This document shows, in pieces, positions 10,183 to 18,796 of a DNA stretch of 64,000 bases. The stretch covers positions 5,722,353-5,786,352 of the forward strand of contig CP054936.1 in NCBI GenBank assembly GCA_013364255.1, given 5' to 3'. Under the pieces are notes generated by a model. That model was not told where the DNA came from. It made no database searches and saw only the letters and a program-made list of their open reading frames with translations. A program made the position numbers and the translations under genes. Every line of letters starts with the position of its first letter. Position 1 is the stretch's first letter. Origin of the DNA: Streptomyces seoulensis (GTDB taxonomy: Bacteria; Actinomycetota; Actinomycetes; Streptomycetales; Streptomycetaceae).

Positions 10183-12249
10183 ATGCCGACGTACCACGAG
10201 ATCATGACCACCGACCTCGCCGCGCTGACCACGGCGGCCGACCGGTGGGACGGCATGGCGGGGGAGTTCGGGAACCAGGAGCGGGCCTACCGGGGCCATG
10301 TGCACGGCATCACGATGGGCGACTCGTGGCGTGGCCTGAGCGCTCACGCGGCGGACGCCCGGTTCGCCGCGACGCTGCGGGAGTTCCGGCACGCGGCGAC
10401 GGAGGCGAAGGCGGTCGCGTCGCTGCTGCGGGACGCGCACGCGCAGTTCACCGAGTTGCGGGGCCGGCTGACGGCCGCGCACCGGGAGGCGGTGGCGGCC
10501 GGAATGCGGGTCTCGGACCGCGGCGAGGTGAGCGTCGACCCGCACGCGTGCCCGGAGGCGGACGGCGGCGACGCACGGCAGCGGCGGGACGCCGCCGAAG
10601 CGTCCGTGGGCGCCTGGCAGGACCGTATCGACAAGGCGGTCCGGGACGTGACGGACGCCGACACGGGCGTCCGCACCGCGCTTTCGGCGGCGGTGCTCGC
10701 CACGGACGCGGCGTCCGGCGGGCGGGGCTTCAACGGCACGGCGCAGGGCGACATCGAGAAGTACGAGGCGGAGGCGGCCGATCGCCTCCTGGAGCGGCTC
10801 AGCCGAGGAGGACGCCTGTCGGACGCCGAACTGGTCGAGCTGGAGCGCTCGTTCAGGGACAACGGCGACGACGAGCCCTTCACCCGCACCCTGCTGGACG
10901 GCCTGGGCGCGGCGGGCGCCCTCCGCCTGACGAACGAACTGAACGACCTGATCCACGTCCAGGGCGGACCCCGCGCGGGCACGTACGCGACGCTGGAGAC
11001 GGGACTGGCCGACGCCCTCGCCACGGCGACCAGGGACACGAAGTCGGCCTGGTACCGGGAGTGGCGCGCCGGGATGCGGCAGGCGGGCGTCGCACGGTAC
11101 GCGACCGACGCGCAGGGCGCCCGCCTCGACAAGGCGGTGGGCTACCAGTCGCTGGTCACCCTGCTGCGCGAGGGCCACGGCTACGCGCCCGGCATGCTGG
11201 AGGACCTCACCGACGACATGATCGCGGCGGAACGGCAGCGGCCCGGCATCTGGCGCCAGAAGGGCCCGTACGCCGGGCGCGGCGACGGCTGGTTCGCCAA
11301 CGATCCCGTGGACGGCATGCTCGGCCTGATGAGCCACGACCCGGCTGCGGCGGCGCACTACCTGGGCTCCGACGCCCGGATGAAGTACCTGGTCGGGGAA
11401 CGGGACTGGAACGTCACGCTCCGCGACCGGGGCACCGACAAGTGGGCCGGCTACACGCCGGCCCCGGACACCGACGACCGCGCGGGCTTCGGCGCGGCCC
11501 TCCAGGCGGCGGCGACGGGCGTCGACCCGGCCGACCGGAACGCGCACTACGTCCCGCACACCGCGCGGAACGAGGCGGTGCTCGCGTCGGCCCTGCGCCA
11601 TCTGTCCGACCGCGGCGACGACTTCCCGCCGTCCCTGCGCGCCCCGATGGCCGCGATCCTGGTCAACCACGGAGCGACGGTCCACGCCGCCATGAGCGAG
11701 GTCGACCTCGCGCACTCCCCGCTGGAACAGGAACGGCTGTTCGAGGTGGCCAAGCAGATCTCCAAGGACAAGGACGCCTACGGCACCCTGAACGGCGGCC
11801 TCAACCAGGCGATGGTGACCTCGCTCCACGACGGCCACGCGAAGTCCACGGAACCTCTGATCCGGGCCGGCCGCACGGTCGGCTTCCTGGAGGAGGCCCG
11901 CATCCAGTCCCAGGGCGACCCCCGGACGGCCACCTTCGAGACGAAGCCCCTCTTCGACCGCGCGATCGGCTACCTGCCGGTGGCCGGCGACGAGATCCAG
12001 GACGGCTTCGACTTCGTCACGGAGAAGTGGTTGGAGGACGAGCAGGAGAGGTTGGACGAGAGGGCGGAGGAGGAGAACGTCGCGGCTTATTCGAGGAGGA
12101 ACGGGCAACTGATGGCTCTCGCCCGCGAGTGGAGCAAGGCGCGTCACGCAGGTGAGGAAGCTGAATTCGAGGTGCAGGCACAGATCAACCGGTCCGCCGG
12201 TGAGGGAAGAGCACACGCGCGCGGCATGTCGGGGGAGCGGAGCGAGTGA
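10183..12249 (+). CDS. WXG100/DUF6571-like protein, putative type VII substrate
   Basis: A 688-aa protein; the ATG at 10183 follows GCAGGAGGAG. The first 190 residues are helical, with a Trp-x-Gly turn at 49-51 (GDSWRGLSA) inside an ESAT-6/WXG100-like hairpin and long coiled-coil-like helices. The central part (about 200-600) resembles Streptomyces proteins annotated DUF6571, including a stretch with HDPAAAAHYLG and a following Arg-Asp-Trp. No signal peptide. The C-terminus (about 610-688) is highly charged (EDEQERLDERAEEEN). The stop overlaps the next gene's GTG by 4 nt (GTGA), so the two are translationally coupled. Function unknown; type VII export is an inference from the N-terminal domain. 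Confidence 0.75.
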   Translation: MPTYHEIMTTDLAALTTAADRWDGMAGEFGNQERAYRGHVHGITMGDSWRGLSAHAADARFAATLREFRHAATEAKAVASLLRDAHAQFTELRGRLTAAHREAVAAGMRVSDRGEVSVDPHACPEADGGDARQRRDAAEASVGAWQDRIDKAVRDVTDADTGVRTALSAAVLATDAASGGRGFNGTAQGDIEKYEAEAADRLLERLSRGGRLSDAELVELERSFRDNGDDEPFTRTLLDGLGAAGALRLTNELNDLIHVQGGPRAGTYATLETGLADALATATRDTKSAWYREWRAGMRQAGVARYATDAQGARLDKAVGYQSLVTLLREGHGYAPGMLEDLTDDMIAAERQRPGIWRQKGPYAGRGDGWFANDPVDGMLGLMSHDPAAAAHYLGSDARMKYLVGERDWNVTLRDRGTDKWAGYTPAPDTDDRAGFGAALQAAATGVDPADRNAHYVPHTARNEAVLASALRHLSDRGDDFPPSLRAPMAAILVNHGATVHAAMSEVDLAHSPLEQERLFEVAKQISKDKDAYGTLNGGLNQAMVTSLHDGHAKSTEPLIRAGRTVGFLEEARIQSQGDPRTATFETKPLFDRAIGYLPVAGDEIQDGFDFVTEKWLEDEQERLDERAEEENVAAYSRRNGQLMALAREWSKARHAGEEAEFEVQAQINRSAGEGRAHARGMSGERSE

Positions 12250-12815
12250 AAGCACGCTCACTTTCCGGTCTGGTCGCTGCTCTCCTGGTCACGTCCGCTG
12301 CTGCCTGCAGTGCGTCTTCCGAGCCCGGAATCCCGCACGAGATCTGTGGTGCGCCGATCGATCCCGAGATCGTGCGCCCACTCCTTGTGTCCACCAGCGA
12401 CCTGCACGAATACAACCGCGTCGAGCCGAGGCAGGAGGAATCAGCTCCGTGTGTGCTCCTTTCCGGCCGGGACACAGCACTGGCGTTCAATTTCTACCGG
12501 ACTCGGGACGCCCCGGACGCCTCACAACTGGTGAGCGGCGGCGGCTCGCTGCTCGACATCGCCGAGCTGCGCAGTGTCGATGCGCGGCACGGCACAGCCG
12601 TCGGCAACAACGGCGCGGTTTCAACCAGCGTCTGCGAGGCGGAGAAGACAGATCACCTCACCCTCACCCTCCAGTTGCCCCGCATCGCACGCACGGACCG
12701 AAGCCACCGCGGGGACATCGAGAAGTTCATGCGGGCCTACTTTCCGGCCACGCTCAAGACCCTCGGCTGCCGGACGGCGCCCCCTGCCTCTCCTCGCCCC
12801 GGCCAGGAACGGTGA
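12246..12815 (+). CDS. Putative lipoprotein coupled to the WXG protein
   Basis: A 189-aa protein whose GTG overlaps the upstream stop. The N-terminus is a lipoprotein signal: MKARSLSGLVAALLVTSA then AAC at residue 21, with the Cys as lipid anchor. The mature part has five further cysteines, probably extracytoplasmic disulfides, and no recognised catalytic motif. Its size and fold pattern resemble the small 'DUF3558-like' lipoproteins common in actinobacteria, but that match is weak. Coupling to the preceding gene suggests a cell-surface partner of that product. Confidence 0.75.
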   Translation: MKARSLSGLVAALLVTSAAACSASSEPGIPHEICGAPIDPEIVRPLLVSTSDLHEYNRVEPRQEESAPCVLLSGRDTALAFNFYRTRDAPDASQLVSGGGSLLDIAELRSVDARHGTAVGNNGAVSTSVCEAEKTDHLTLTLQLPRIARTDRSHRGDIEKFMRAYFPATLKTLGCRTAPPASPRPGQER

Positions 12816-12935
12816 GGGGGAACGCCGTATGAGTACAGACACTCATGTGCGCCCACGGCACACCCGCTTGAATGGCATCCGACGACCGAGGCGGAGGACT
12901 CCGGTGGCTGCCGGAGGACACACCGTGACGGCCCA

Positions 12936-12991
12936 TAGCTACAGTTGTCACCAAGGCTTGCGCCGACGAACACACGGGGGAGGGTGTTGAG
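12936..12991 (+). promoter_or_regulatory. Promoter/leader of type VII-like module 1
   Basis: A -10-like TACAGT lies at 12940-12945, with no clear -35. The ribosome-binding site GGGGGAGGG (12976-12984) precedes a TTG start at 12992. The 56-nt block is conserved at 16940-16995 ahead of module 2, where the -10 reads TAGAGT. Conservation between two diverged spacers supports a real promoter and leader. Confidence 0.5.
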
Positions 12992-13558
12992 TTGACGAGC
13001 GATGCTGGAGCCGACGCGCCGCTGTCGCCGCTGGCGCCGTTGCTGACCGGCCTGGCCGGCCTGCCGGGTGTGGCGGGCGCCGCCGGCGGGGCCGCGGTGA
13101 ACCTGTACACGGAGCTGTCGTCGTTCACGGAGTTCCAGAAGAAAGTGGACGACCTGATCCGCGACCTGAAGGGGTCGCAGGCGGGGCCGGGCAAGGTCGG
13201 CCGGGACCAGCTCACCCGCCACCAGTTCGGCGGTGGCGGCGGCGCGTGGTCCGAGGCGGCCGGCCTGTACTCGGCGTACGAGACGGTCATCACCGAGCTG
13301 GAGACGCTGTCGAAGCTGCTGTCCGACTCCATGGAGGGCATGGGCATCGCCGTCCTGGCCTCGCACAAGGGCTACCGGAACATCGACGTGGACGTCCGCA
13401 ACCGGATGGCGGCGATCAGCGCGGAGACCACCAAACACTACGGCGGCGCCTACGACCCCGGGCAGCACAGGAGCGGCGACGCGCACGGCCACGGCGGCGG
13501 GACGAAGCCGGAGGAGCCCACGCAGCCGACGACGGGCGACACGGGCGGCACGATCTGA
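12992..13558 (+). CDS. Small WXG/ESAT-6-like helical protein, module 1
   Basis: A 188-aa protein with a TTG start chosen from the strong GGGGGAGGG site 7 nt upstream. After a hydrophobic Gly/Ala-rich start (10-37) come two helical segments: SFTEFQKKVDDLIRDLK (44-60) and, after a Gly turn with Trp86 (GGGGAWSEA), LYSAYETVITELETLSKLLSD. The later part (GYRNIDVDVRNRMAAI) fits the third helix of Streptomyces ESX-type helical proteins, and the tail is His/Gly/Thr-rich. It ends directly before the PPE-like gene; a decayed copy precedes the second module (16996-17092). A binding partner for the PPE-like protein is plausible but unproven. Confidence 0.7.
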   Translation: MTSDAGADAPLSPLAPLLTGLAGLPGVAGAAGGAAVNLYTELSSFTEFQKKVDDLIRDLKGSQAGPGKVGRDQLTRHQFGGGGGAWSEAAGLYSAYETVITELETLSKLLSDSMEGMGIAVLASHKGYRNIDVDVRNRMAAISAETTKHYGGAYDPGQHRSGDAHGHGGGTKPEEPTQPTTGDTGGTI

Positions 13559-14146
13559 TGGTTTTCGAGGCGACGGGGGCGGTTTGATGGCGGGCAAGGG
13601 GAGTGGCGGGGGTACGTCTTTCGAGGGTATGAGTCACGAGCAGATGTTGGCGTGGCTGGATCAGGCGAGTTCGGGTGAGGTGCAGGCGGCTGCGGGGCGT
13701 CTGGCGACGGCTGCGACGGAGATCCAGAGGATCGCGGAGCAGTTGAAGTTGCGTCCGCAGGTGGTGGAGTGGAAGGGCGAGGGGGCGGACGCGTTCCGTT
13801 CCTGGGCCAATGAGCTGGCGAATTCCTCGCTTCGGCTGGCTGATTTCAGCAAGGCGGCGGGGGTGCAGTTGGGGCATGCGTCGGATGCGATCGCCACGGC
13901 TCAGGCGTCGATTCCTCGGGATACCAAGGGTGCGCAGGCGAATCTGGACGCGGCGACGGCGGCGCACAATGATCCGGACTCGGCGGCGATCCGTGCGAAG
14001 TCCGCGAGTGAGCTGGCCGCGTTGAAGGCGGACCGGGAGAAGGTCCGCCAGGAGGCAGCGGACCAGATGCGCAAACTGGCCCAGTCCTACCAGGTATCCA
14101 CCACCCAGATGAACGGCCTGGCCCGGCCCAAGTTCCCACCACCGCC
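13556..14146 (+). repeat. Duplicated block A, copy 1 (591 bp)
   Basis: 591 bp identical to 17090-17680 except for two synonymous changes (13784 G/T and 13901 T/G). It runs from the TGA that ends the upstream gene to the PKFPPPP stretch of the PPE-like gene. Flanking DNA on both sides differs sharply. This indicates recent duplication or gene conversion. Confidence 0.95.
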
Positions 14147-15278
14147 GAAGACGATCGCACCGCCGCCGAGCGAGCACGGACGGGACAGCAGCGGGTACGT
14201 CGCGCGTCCTGGTGGCAGTGGCAGTGGCAGTGGCGGCGACGGTGGCAGCGGGGGTCAGGCCGCTCCGTCGGCGGTCGTGACCCACGGACCCCGCGTCACT
14301 TCGCACGGCGGCTCGTCGCACCAGAGCTTCGCGGAGGTCCAGCAGGCCGGATCCCCAGCTCACGGCCACGGGCTGCCGGAGCGTACCTCCTCGATCCCGG
14401 AGCGAAACGACCACGTGGGGATCGACTCCGTGGGGACCGTGCCGGACACGGCCCGCCCGCACGCCGATCCCACCGTTGGCCTGCCGGGCGGCGGGAGGTC
14501 CGACGCCACCGCACCGACTCCGCAGGGAACCGCGCCGCCGCTCTTGCGTGACACCGGACGGTTCCCCGTGGCGAAGGGACGGTCCGCTCCGGTGGAGACG
14601 ATGCCGGTTGGATCCAGCCGGACGGTGTCGCGTCCGGGCGGCGGCCCGGAGGGAAGAGGCGTCACCCAGACCGGGCCGGGGCGGTCGACGCCTGTCGGCC
14701 GGGCGCCTCTGCCGGGACAGGCGACCTCGGCGCAGCCCGGCCCCACCACGGCGCGCCCGGGTGCAGGAGTCACTGGTGGGCGTCCTACGACACCGTCGAC
14801 CGGACGCCCGTCCGGTGGACTTCCCCGTGGAACCGTCATGGGCGCCGAGGGGACGTCGGCCGGCGGTCGCGGCCAGAGCGCCATGGGCGGCGGCGGCCCG
14901 ATGAGGCAGACACCCGGTGGTCCGGGCCAGCAACCTCGCGGCGGCCGCAGTTCCCTGCCCGGATACGGCAACGTCGTGGGCCGCGATCCGCAGCAGGCGG
15001 GCAGTGGCGCGGCCCGCCGCTCCCCGACCGGCGCCTTGGGCGGTCCCACCCAGACGGGAGCTCCGGTGCGAGGAGGCGTCGCGGGTGGCAGACCCGTCGC
15101 CGCGGGAGCGGGAGCCGGAGCTGCAGAAGGACGCGGGGGCCGCGTCTCTCGCCCTGCCGGGACGGCGCAGTCATCCCGGGCGAACGGTGCGAAAAGGCGA
15201 TCCGAGCGTCGGCGCGAGGACGAAGACAAGGACGAGTCGCAGCGGCGCCGCCGCGGCACACCCCGGACCACCGACTGA
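13587..15278 (+). CDS. PPE/WXG100-like protein with long disordered tail, module 1
   Basis: A 563-aa protein, ATG at 13587. Residues 1-188 form a helical domain with a Trp-Lys-Gly turn at 62-64 (VVEWKGEGADAFRSWA), long helices and an end at PKFPPPP; size and layout recall the mycobacterial PPE or WXG100 families of type VII substrates. Residues 190-563 are Gly/Pro/Ser/Thr-rich and low in hydrophobics, so disordered, ending in a strongly basic/acidic tail (KRRSERRREDEDKDESQRR) and RTTD. No signal peptide. The N-terminal domain uses far more T- and G-ending codons (GCG, GCT, TTG) than its G/C-rich neighbours. A mycosin gene follows after 27 nt; cleavage or export by it is inferred. Confidence 0.8.
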   Translation: MAGKGSGGGTSFEGMSHEQMLAWLDQASSGEVQAAAGRLATAATEIQRIAEQLKLRPQVVEWKGEGADAFRSWANELANSSLRLADFSKAAGVQLGHASDAIATAQASIPRDTKGAQANLDAATAAHNDPDSAAIRAKSASELAALKADREKVRQEAADQMRKLAQSYQVSTTQMNGLARPKFPPPPKTIAPPPSEHGRDSSGYVARPGGSGSGSGGDGGSGGQAAPSAVVTHGPRVTSHGGSSHQSFAEVQQAGSPAHGHGLPERTSSIPERNDHVGIDSVGTVPDTARPHADPTVGLPGGGRSDATAPTPQGTAPPLLRDTGRFPVAKGRSAPVETMPVGSSRTVSRPGGGPEGRGVTQTGPGRSTPVGRAPLPGQATSAQPGPTTARPGAGVTGGRPTTPSTGRPSGGLPRGTVMGAEGTSAGGRGQSAMGGGGPMRQTPGGPGQQPRGGRSSLPGYGNVVGRDPQQAGSGAARRSPTGALGGPTQTGAPVRGGVAGGRPVAAGAGAGAAEGRGGRVSRPAGTAQSSRANGAKRRSERRREDEDKDESQRRRRGTPRTTD

Positions 15279-15305
15279 CGGCCTGAGAGCAGGCGAGAGG
15301 AAACC

Positions 15306-16856
15306 ATGGTCAGCAGGCATACCCGACGTGTGCTGCGAGGCGCTCTGGCATCGGCAGTGCTCAGCCTGCTGACGGTGGCGCTCGTGGAGTCACCGGCGCG
15401 CGCGGAGTCGACCCGCCAGCAGCAGTGGTTCCTCGACGCCATGAAGGCCGAGCAGATGTGGCAGACCAGCACGGGCAAAGGCATCACGGTCGCCGTGATC
15501 GACTCGGGGGTGGATCCGGACAACCCCGACCTGAAAGGCCGAGTGCTGCCGGGCAAGGATCTCGCACCGGACGAGTCGGGGGACGAGCACACGGACTACG
15601 AGGGTCACGGCACCGGTATGGCCGGACTGATCGCCGGGACCGGCGCCTACGGCGGAGGGAAGGGCGCTTTCGGGCTCGCCCCCGGCGCCAAGATCCTCCC
15701 GGTACGGATCCCCAAGGCCGGCTCCGCGGCCAACGAAGCGGAGTCCAGCAAGGAGTTCAACCTGGCCGTTCCTCAGGCGATCCGCTACGCGGTGAAGACC
15801 GGAGCCCAGGTCATCAACATCTCGATGGGCGACACGGAGGGCTCTCCCGAACTGACCTCAGCGGTCAGGTACGCCCTCACGAACGGATCGTTGATCTTCG
15901 CATCGGTCGGCAACAGCGGGAACACCACCAACCAGGTCGAGTATCCCGCCGCCACTCCCGGAGTGGTCGGTGTCGCCGCGGTCGCCAAGGACCTGCGCCG
16001 TACCGCCGAATCCGAACACGGCCCGCAGGTGGACATGGCCGCACCCGGTGATCAGATGCTCCACGCCTGCGGTGGCGGGTCGGGCCTCTGCAACTCGCAC
16101 GGCACCAGTGACTCCACCGCCCTGGCCTCCGCCAGTGCCGCTCTGATCTGGTCCAAGCATCCGACCTGGACCAACAACCAGGTGCTGCGGGTCATGCTCA
16201 ACACCATCGGCGGCCCCACCGACGGCGCCAAGCGCAACGACTCCATCGGCTACGGCATCGTCCGTCCGCGCATCGCGCTGAAGGACCCGGGCGACCCGGG
16301 TCCGGCCGACGTCTATCCGCTCCCGGACCTGGCGACCGCCGCGTCCCCGTCTCCCTCCCCGAAGAGTTCCGACCCCAAGGGTGGCAGCGGCTCGGTACCG
16401 GACAAGAACACGCCCGCCCCCTCCGCCGCGAAGGACGACGGTGACGGCGGCAGCGGCAAGCTCTGGACCGCCCTGGGCGCCGGAGCGGTCGTGGTCCTGG
16501 GCGGCGCGGCCGTGGCTTTCGTACTGGTCAGGCGGCAGCGCTCCGCGGGCAGGCTGAGCAGGGAGCAGGCCGCGACGGCAGCGACGGGATATCTGAACAC
16601 GGTCGCCTACCCCGACCGCGCCGGCACCGTCACCGCCCTCCCCGCCACGGGAACCCCGTACGCCTACGGCTGGACGTTCCAGTTCGACTTCGCGCAACCC
16701 GCGCAAGCCGCTGTCCCGGCGAACACGTCCTCCGCCTACGTCATCGTCGTACCGCACTCCGGAGCCACGCCGCACTTCCCACCGGGCCACCTCCCCACCG
16801 CTCAGTACATGGAGATGTGCGCGGCTGGAAACGGGGCGCCGTCTGCGGCGCGTTGA
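15306..16856 (+). CDS. Mycosin-like subtilase with C-terminal cytoplasmic domain, module 1
   Basis: A 516-aa S8 serine protease. Signal peptide (1-33), subtilisin domain (about 40-325) with Asp66 (AVIDSGVD), His101 (GHGTGM), oxyanion Asn203 and Ser268 (GTSDSTALAS), and a likely disulfide Cys255-Cys262. A Pro/Ser/Asp linker (330-385) leads to a transmembrane helix (about 388-408) and then RRQR. This is the layout of mycosins, the membrane-bound proteases of type VII systems. Unlike ordinary mycosins, about 100 residues follow (418-506, AATGYLNTVAYPD ... YGWTFQF ... VIVVPHSG ... PTAQYME), resembling YrhB/Imm35 proteins. The residue after the catalytic Ser is Asp, not the usual hydrophobic residue. 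Confidence 0.88.
   Translation: MVSRHTRRVLRGALASAVLSLLTVALVESPARAESTRQQQWFLDAMKAEQMWQTSTGKGITVAVIDSGVDPDNPDLKGRVLPGKDLAPDESGDEHTDYEGHGTGMAGLIAGTGAYGGGKGAFGLAPGAKILPVRIPKAGSAANEAESSKEFNLAVPQAIRYAVKTGAQVINISMGDTEGSPELTSAVRYALTNGSLIFASVGNSGNTTNQVEYPAATPGVVGVAAVAKDLRRTAESEHGPQVDMAAPGDQMLHACGGGSGLCNSHGTSDSTALASASAALIWSKHPTWTNNQVLRVMLNTIGGPTDGAKRNDSIGYGIVRPRIALKDPGDPGPADVYPLPDLATAASPSPSPKSSDPKGGSGSVPDKNTPAPSAAKDDGDGGSGKLWTALGAGAVVVLGGAAVAFVLVRRQRSAGRLSREQAATAATGYLNTVAYPDRAGTVTALPATGTPYAYGWTFQFDFAQPAQAAVPANTSSAYVIVVPHSGATPHFPPGHLPTAQYMEMCAAGNGAPSAAR
16102..16334 (+). repeat. Duplicated block B, copy 1, in mycosin gene
   Basis: About 233 bp covering the catalytic-Ser region to the linker, identical to 19589-19821 apart from two adjacent bases (Gly versus Ala after TIG). 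Neighbouring parts of the two genes are clearly more diverged, so this looks like gene conversion. Confidence 0.85.
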
Positions 16857-16939
16857 TGACTTGCCGATGGATCGGTCAGTCCTCCGGCTGCCGCACAACT
16901 TCATCCGTGACTGTTCTTATCCGGGACTGTCACTCGGGG

Positions 16940-16995
16940 TAGCTAGAGTTGTAGTCCAGGCTTGCGTCAACGAATGCATGGGGGAGGGAGTTGAG
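16940..16995 (+). promoter_or_regulatory. Promoter/leader of type VII-like module 2
   Basis: Conserved with 12936-12991. The -10-like TAGAGT is at 16944-16949, an exact TANNNT match, and the GGGGGAGGG-type site and TTG start are kept although the first gene of this module has decayed. It may now drive the PPE-like gene at 17121. Confidence 0.5.
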
Positions 16996-17092
16996 TTGTC
17001 GAGCGATGCTGATGCGGCTGCGCCGCTGTCGCTGCTGGCCCGGTTGCCGGCAGATCAGCCGGGACCAGCTCTTCTGCCACCACTTCGGTTGA
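16996..17092 (+). pseudogene. Decayed copy of the small WXG-like gene, module 2
   Basis: The first 19 codons from TTG (MSSDADAAAPLSLLARLPA) match the start of the intact gene at 12992 (MTSDAGADAPLSPLAPLL). In another frame, ISRDQLFCHHFG from 17054 matches VGRDQLTRHQFG of the intact protein, then runs into TGA at 17090-17092, the homologue of the intact stop. Two internal deletions and a +1 frameshift have reduced a 567-bp gene to 97 bp. In the starting frame a 41-residue peptide could still be read to 17121. Confidence 0.75.
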
Positions 17093-17680
17093 TGGTTTTC
17101 GAGGCGACGGGGGCGGTTTGATGGCGGGCAAGGGGAGTGGCGGGGGTACGTCTTTCGAGGGTATGAGTCACGAGCAGATGTTGGCGTGGCTGGATCAGGC
17201 GAGTTCGGGTGAGGTGCAGGCGGCTGCGGGGCGTCTGGCGACGGCTGCGACGGAGATCCAGAGGATCGCGGAGCAGTTGAAGTTGCGTCCGCAGGTGGTG
17301 GAGTGGAAGGGCGAGGGTGCGGACGCGTTCCGTTCCTGGGCCAATGAGCTGGCGAATTCCTCGCTTCGGCTGGCTGATTTCAGCAAGGCGGCGGGGGTGC
17401 AGTTGGGGCATGCGTCGGATGCGATCGCCACGGCGCAGGCGTCGATTCCTCGGGATACCAAGGGTGCGCAGGCGAATCTGGACGCGGCGACGGCGGCGCA
17501 CAATGATCCGGACTCGGCGGCGATCCGTGCGAAGTCCGCGAGTGAGCTGGCCGCGTTGAAGGCGGACCGGGAGAAGGTCCGCCAGGAGGCAGCGGACCAG
17601 ATGCGCAAACTGGCCCAGTCCTACCAGGTATCCACCACCCAGATGAACGGCCTGGCCCGGCCCAAGTTCCCACCACCGCC
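17090..17680 (+). repeat. Duplicated block A, copy 2 (591 bp)
   Basis: Partner of 13556-14146 at a constant offset of 3534 bp, with two synonymous differences in 591 bp. Beyond 17680 the two genes diverge at once. Confidence 0.95.
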
Positions 17681-18779
17681 CAAAGCGATCAGGCCACCGT
17701 CCGACGGCACGTCCGAGGACCTCGCACGCCCGGGGAACGGCACCGGGACCACGCCGAAGGGTGTGCAGGGCGGCGGTGGCTCCGGTTCGGTGGCCGGAGG
17801 CGGAGGCTCGGGTGGTGGCTCGGGTACGACGGGTCCTACGCACCGCCACGCGGTTGTCTCCTCCGAACCCCACGCGGAGCCACCGAGAAGTAGGCCCTCG
17901 GTGCCGGAGAGTGGACCGCTCGATCATTCCCGGCATTCTCGTCCGCCCACACCCGCGCCTTCCCCGCACGTCGGTGTCGACTCGGTGGGCACGCCGCCGG
18001 GCGTTCACCCGGAGCCGTCCACGGGACCGGCGCACGTTCCGTCCGTGACCACTCGCCCGGACCCTGGACCGGTGCTGCCGACGACCGGCTCGTTCCCGCC
18101 GATGGCGGGAGGCACCGCGCGCCGGCCTTCGGCTTCGGGGCAGGTGGGTAAGCAGTTCGACGGAGGACGTGGGTCCGGCCGGACCGGGGTCGGGCCCGTC
18201 GGCTCCGTTCCCGGCCGCGGTACCACCGGAGCCGGCCCCACTCCGGGACGCAACCTGCCCACGGCCGGCGGAGTGACCGGACGCCCCGTCCCTGGGGTTC
18301 AGCAGCCGACGTCCGGCCGGGCCGCCACCTCCGGTTCGGGGATCACCGGTGGCCGCCCGTCCACGACGGGCGGCACCGGCAGACAGACGGGACGTGTCCC
18401 CGGCGGTGCACTCGGCGGGGAGCCGGCCGGAGGGCGCGGTTCCACCGCCCGTACGCCGATCACGGGCCAACCGGGCCAACCGGGCCAACCGGGCCGGACG
18501 GCCGCTCGCACCACCGGACCCACCGGCGGACGTGCCATGCCGTCGGCCCGTGACGGCATCGTCGGCGGCACCCAGCAGCGGCCGGGCCGTACCCCGGCGC
18601 GCCCCGGTGCTCCCCTGCCCTCGGCGCCGACTCGGGGCGGCATCTCCGGAGGGGTGCCCAGCGGACACGACAGCCGGGGCAAGCCGCGCAACGCTGCGGG
18701 CGGCTCCACGGCGGGTGCTCGCAAGCGGCGGGACAAGCGGGACGACGAGCGCCGTGACGAACGGCCGACCACCGACTGA
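17121..18779 (+). CDS. PPE/WXG100-like protein with long disordered tail, module 2
   Basis: A 552-aa paralogue of the 13587 gene. Residues 1-188 are identical in sequence to the first copy (Trp62-Lys-Gly64 turn, ending PKFPPPPK). The remaining 364 residues are again Gly/Pro/Thr-rich and disordered but differ in sequence, ending in a charged KRRDKRDDERRDERPTTD, so only the composition and the charged tail are conserved. The ATG at 17121 follows a GGGGGCGG stretch. Its partner mycosin starts 17 nt after the stop. An invariant structured head with a changing disordered tail suggests that the head binds common export machinery. Confidence 0.8.
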   Translation: MAGKGSGGGTSFEGMSHEQMLAWLDQASSGEVQAAAGRLATAATEIQRIAEQLKLRPQVVEWKGEGADAFRSWANELANSSLRLADFSKAAGVQLGHASDAIATAQASIPRDTKGAQANLDAATAAHNDPDSAAIRAKSASELAALKADREKVRQEAADQMRKLAQSYQVSTTQMNGLARPKFPPPPKAIRPPSDGTSEDLARPGNGTGTTPKGVQGGGGSGSVAGGGGSGGGSGTTGPTHRHAVVSSEPHAEPPRSRPSVPESGPLDHSRHSRPPTPAPSPHVGVDSVGTPPGVHPEPSTGPAHVPSVTTRPDPGPVLPTTGSFPPMAGGTARRPSASGQVGKQFDGGRGSGRTGVGPVGSVPGRGTTGAGPTPGRNLPTAGGVTGRPVPGVQQPTSGRAATSGSGITGGRPSTTGGTGRQTGRVPGGALGGEPAGGRGSTARTPITGQPGQPGQPGRTAARTTGPTGGRAMPSARDGIVGGTQQRPGRTPARPGAPLPSAPTRGGISGGVPSGHDSRGKPRNAAGGSTAGARKRRDKRDDERRDERPTTD

Positions 18780-18796
18780 GACCAGGGGATACAACG

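Noticed and set aside
12574..12990. Arg-rich frame overlapping the lipoprotein gene end
   Set aside because: Out-of-frame shadow continuing into the leader; no start signal.
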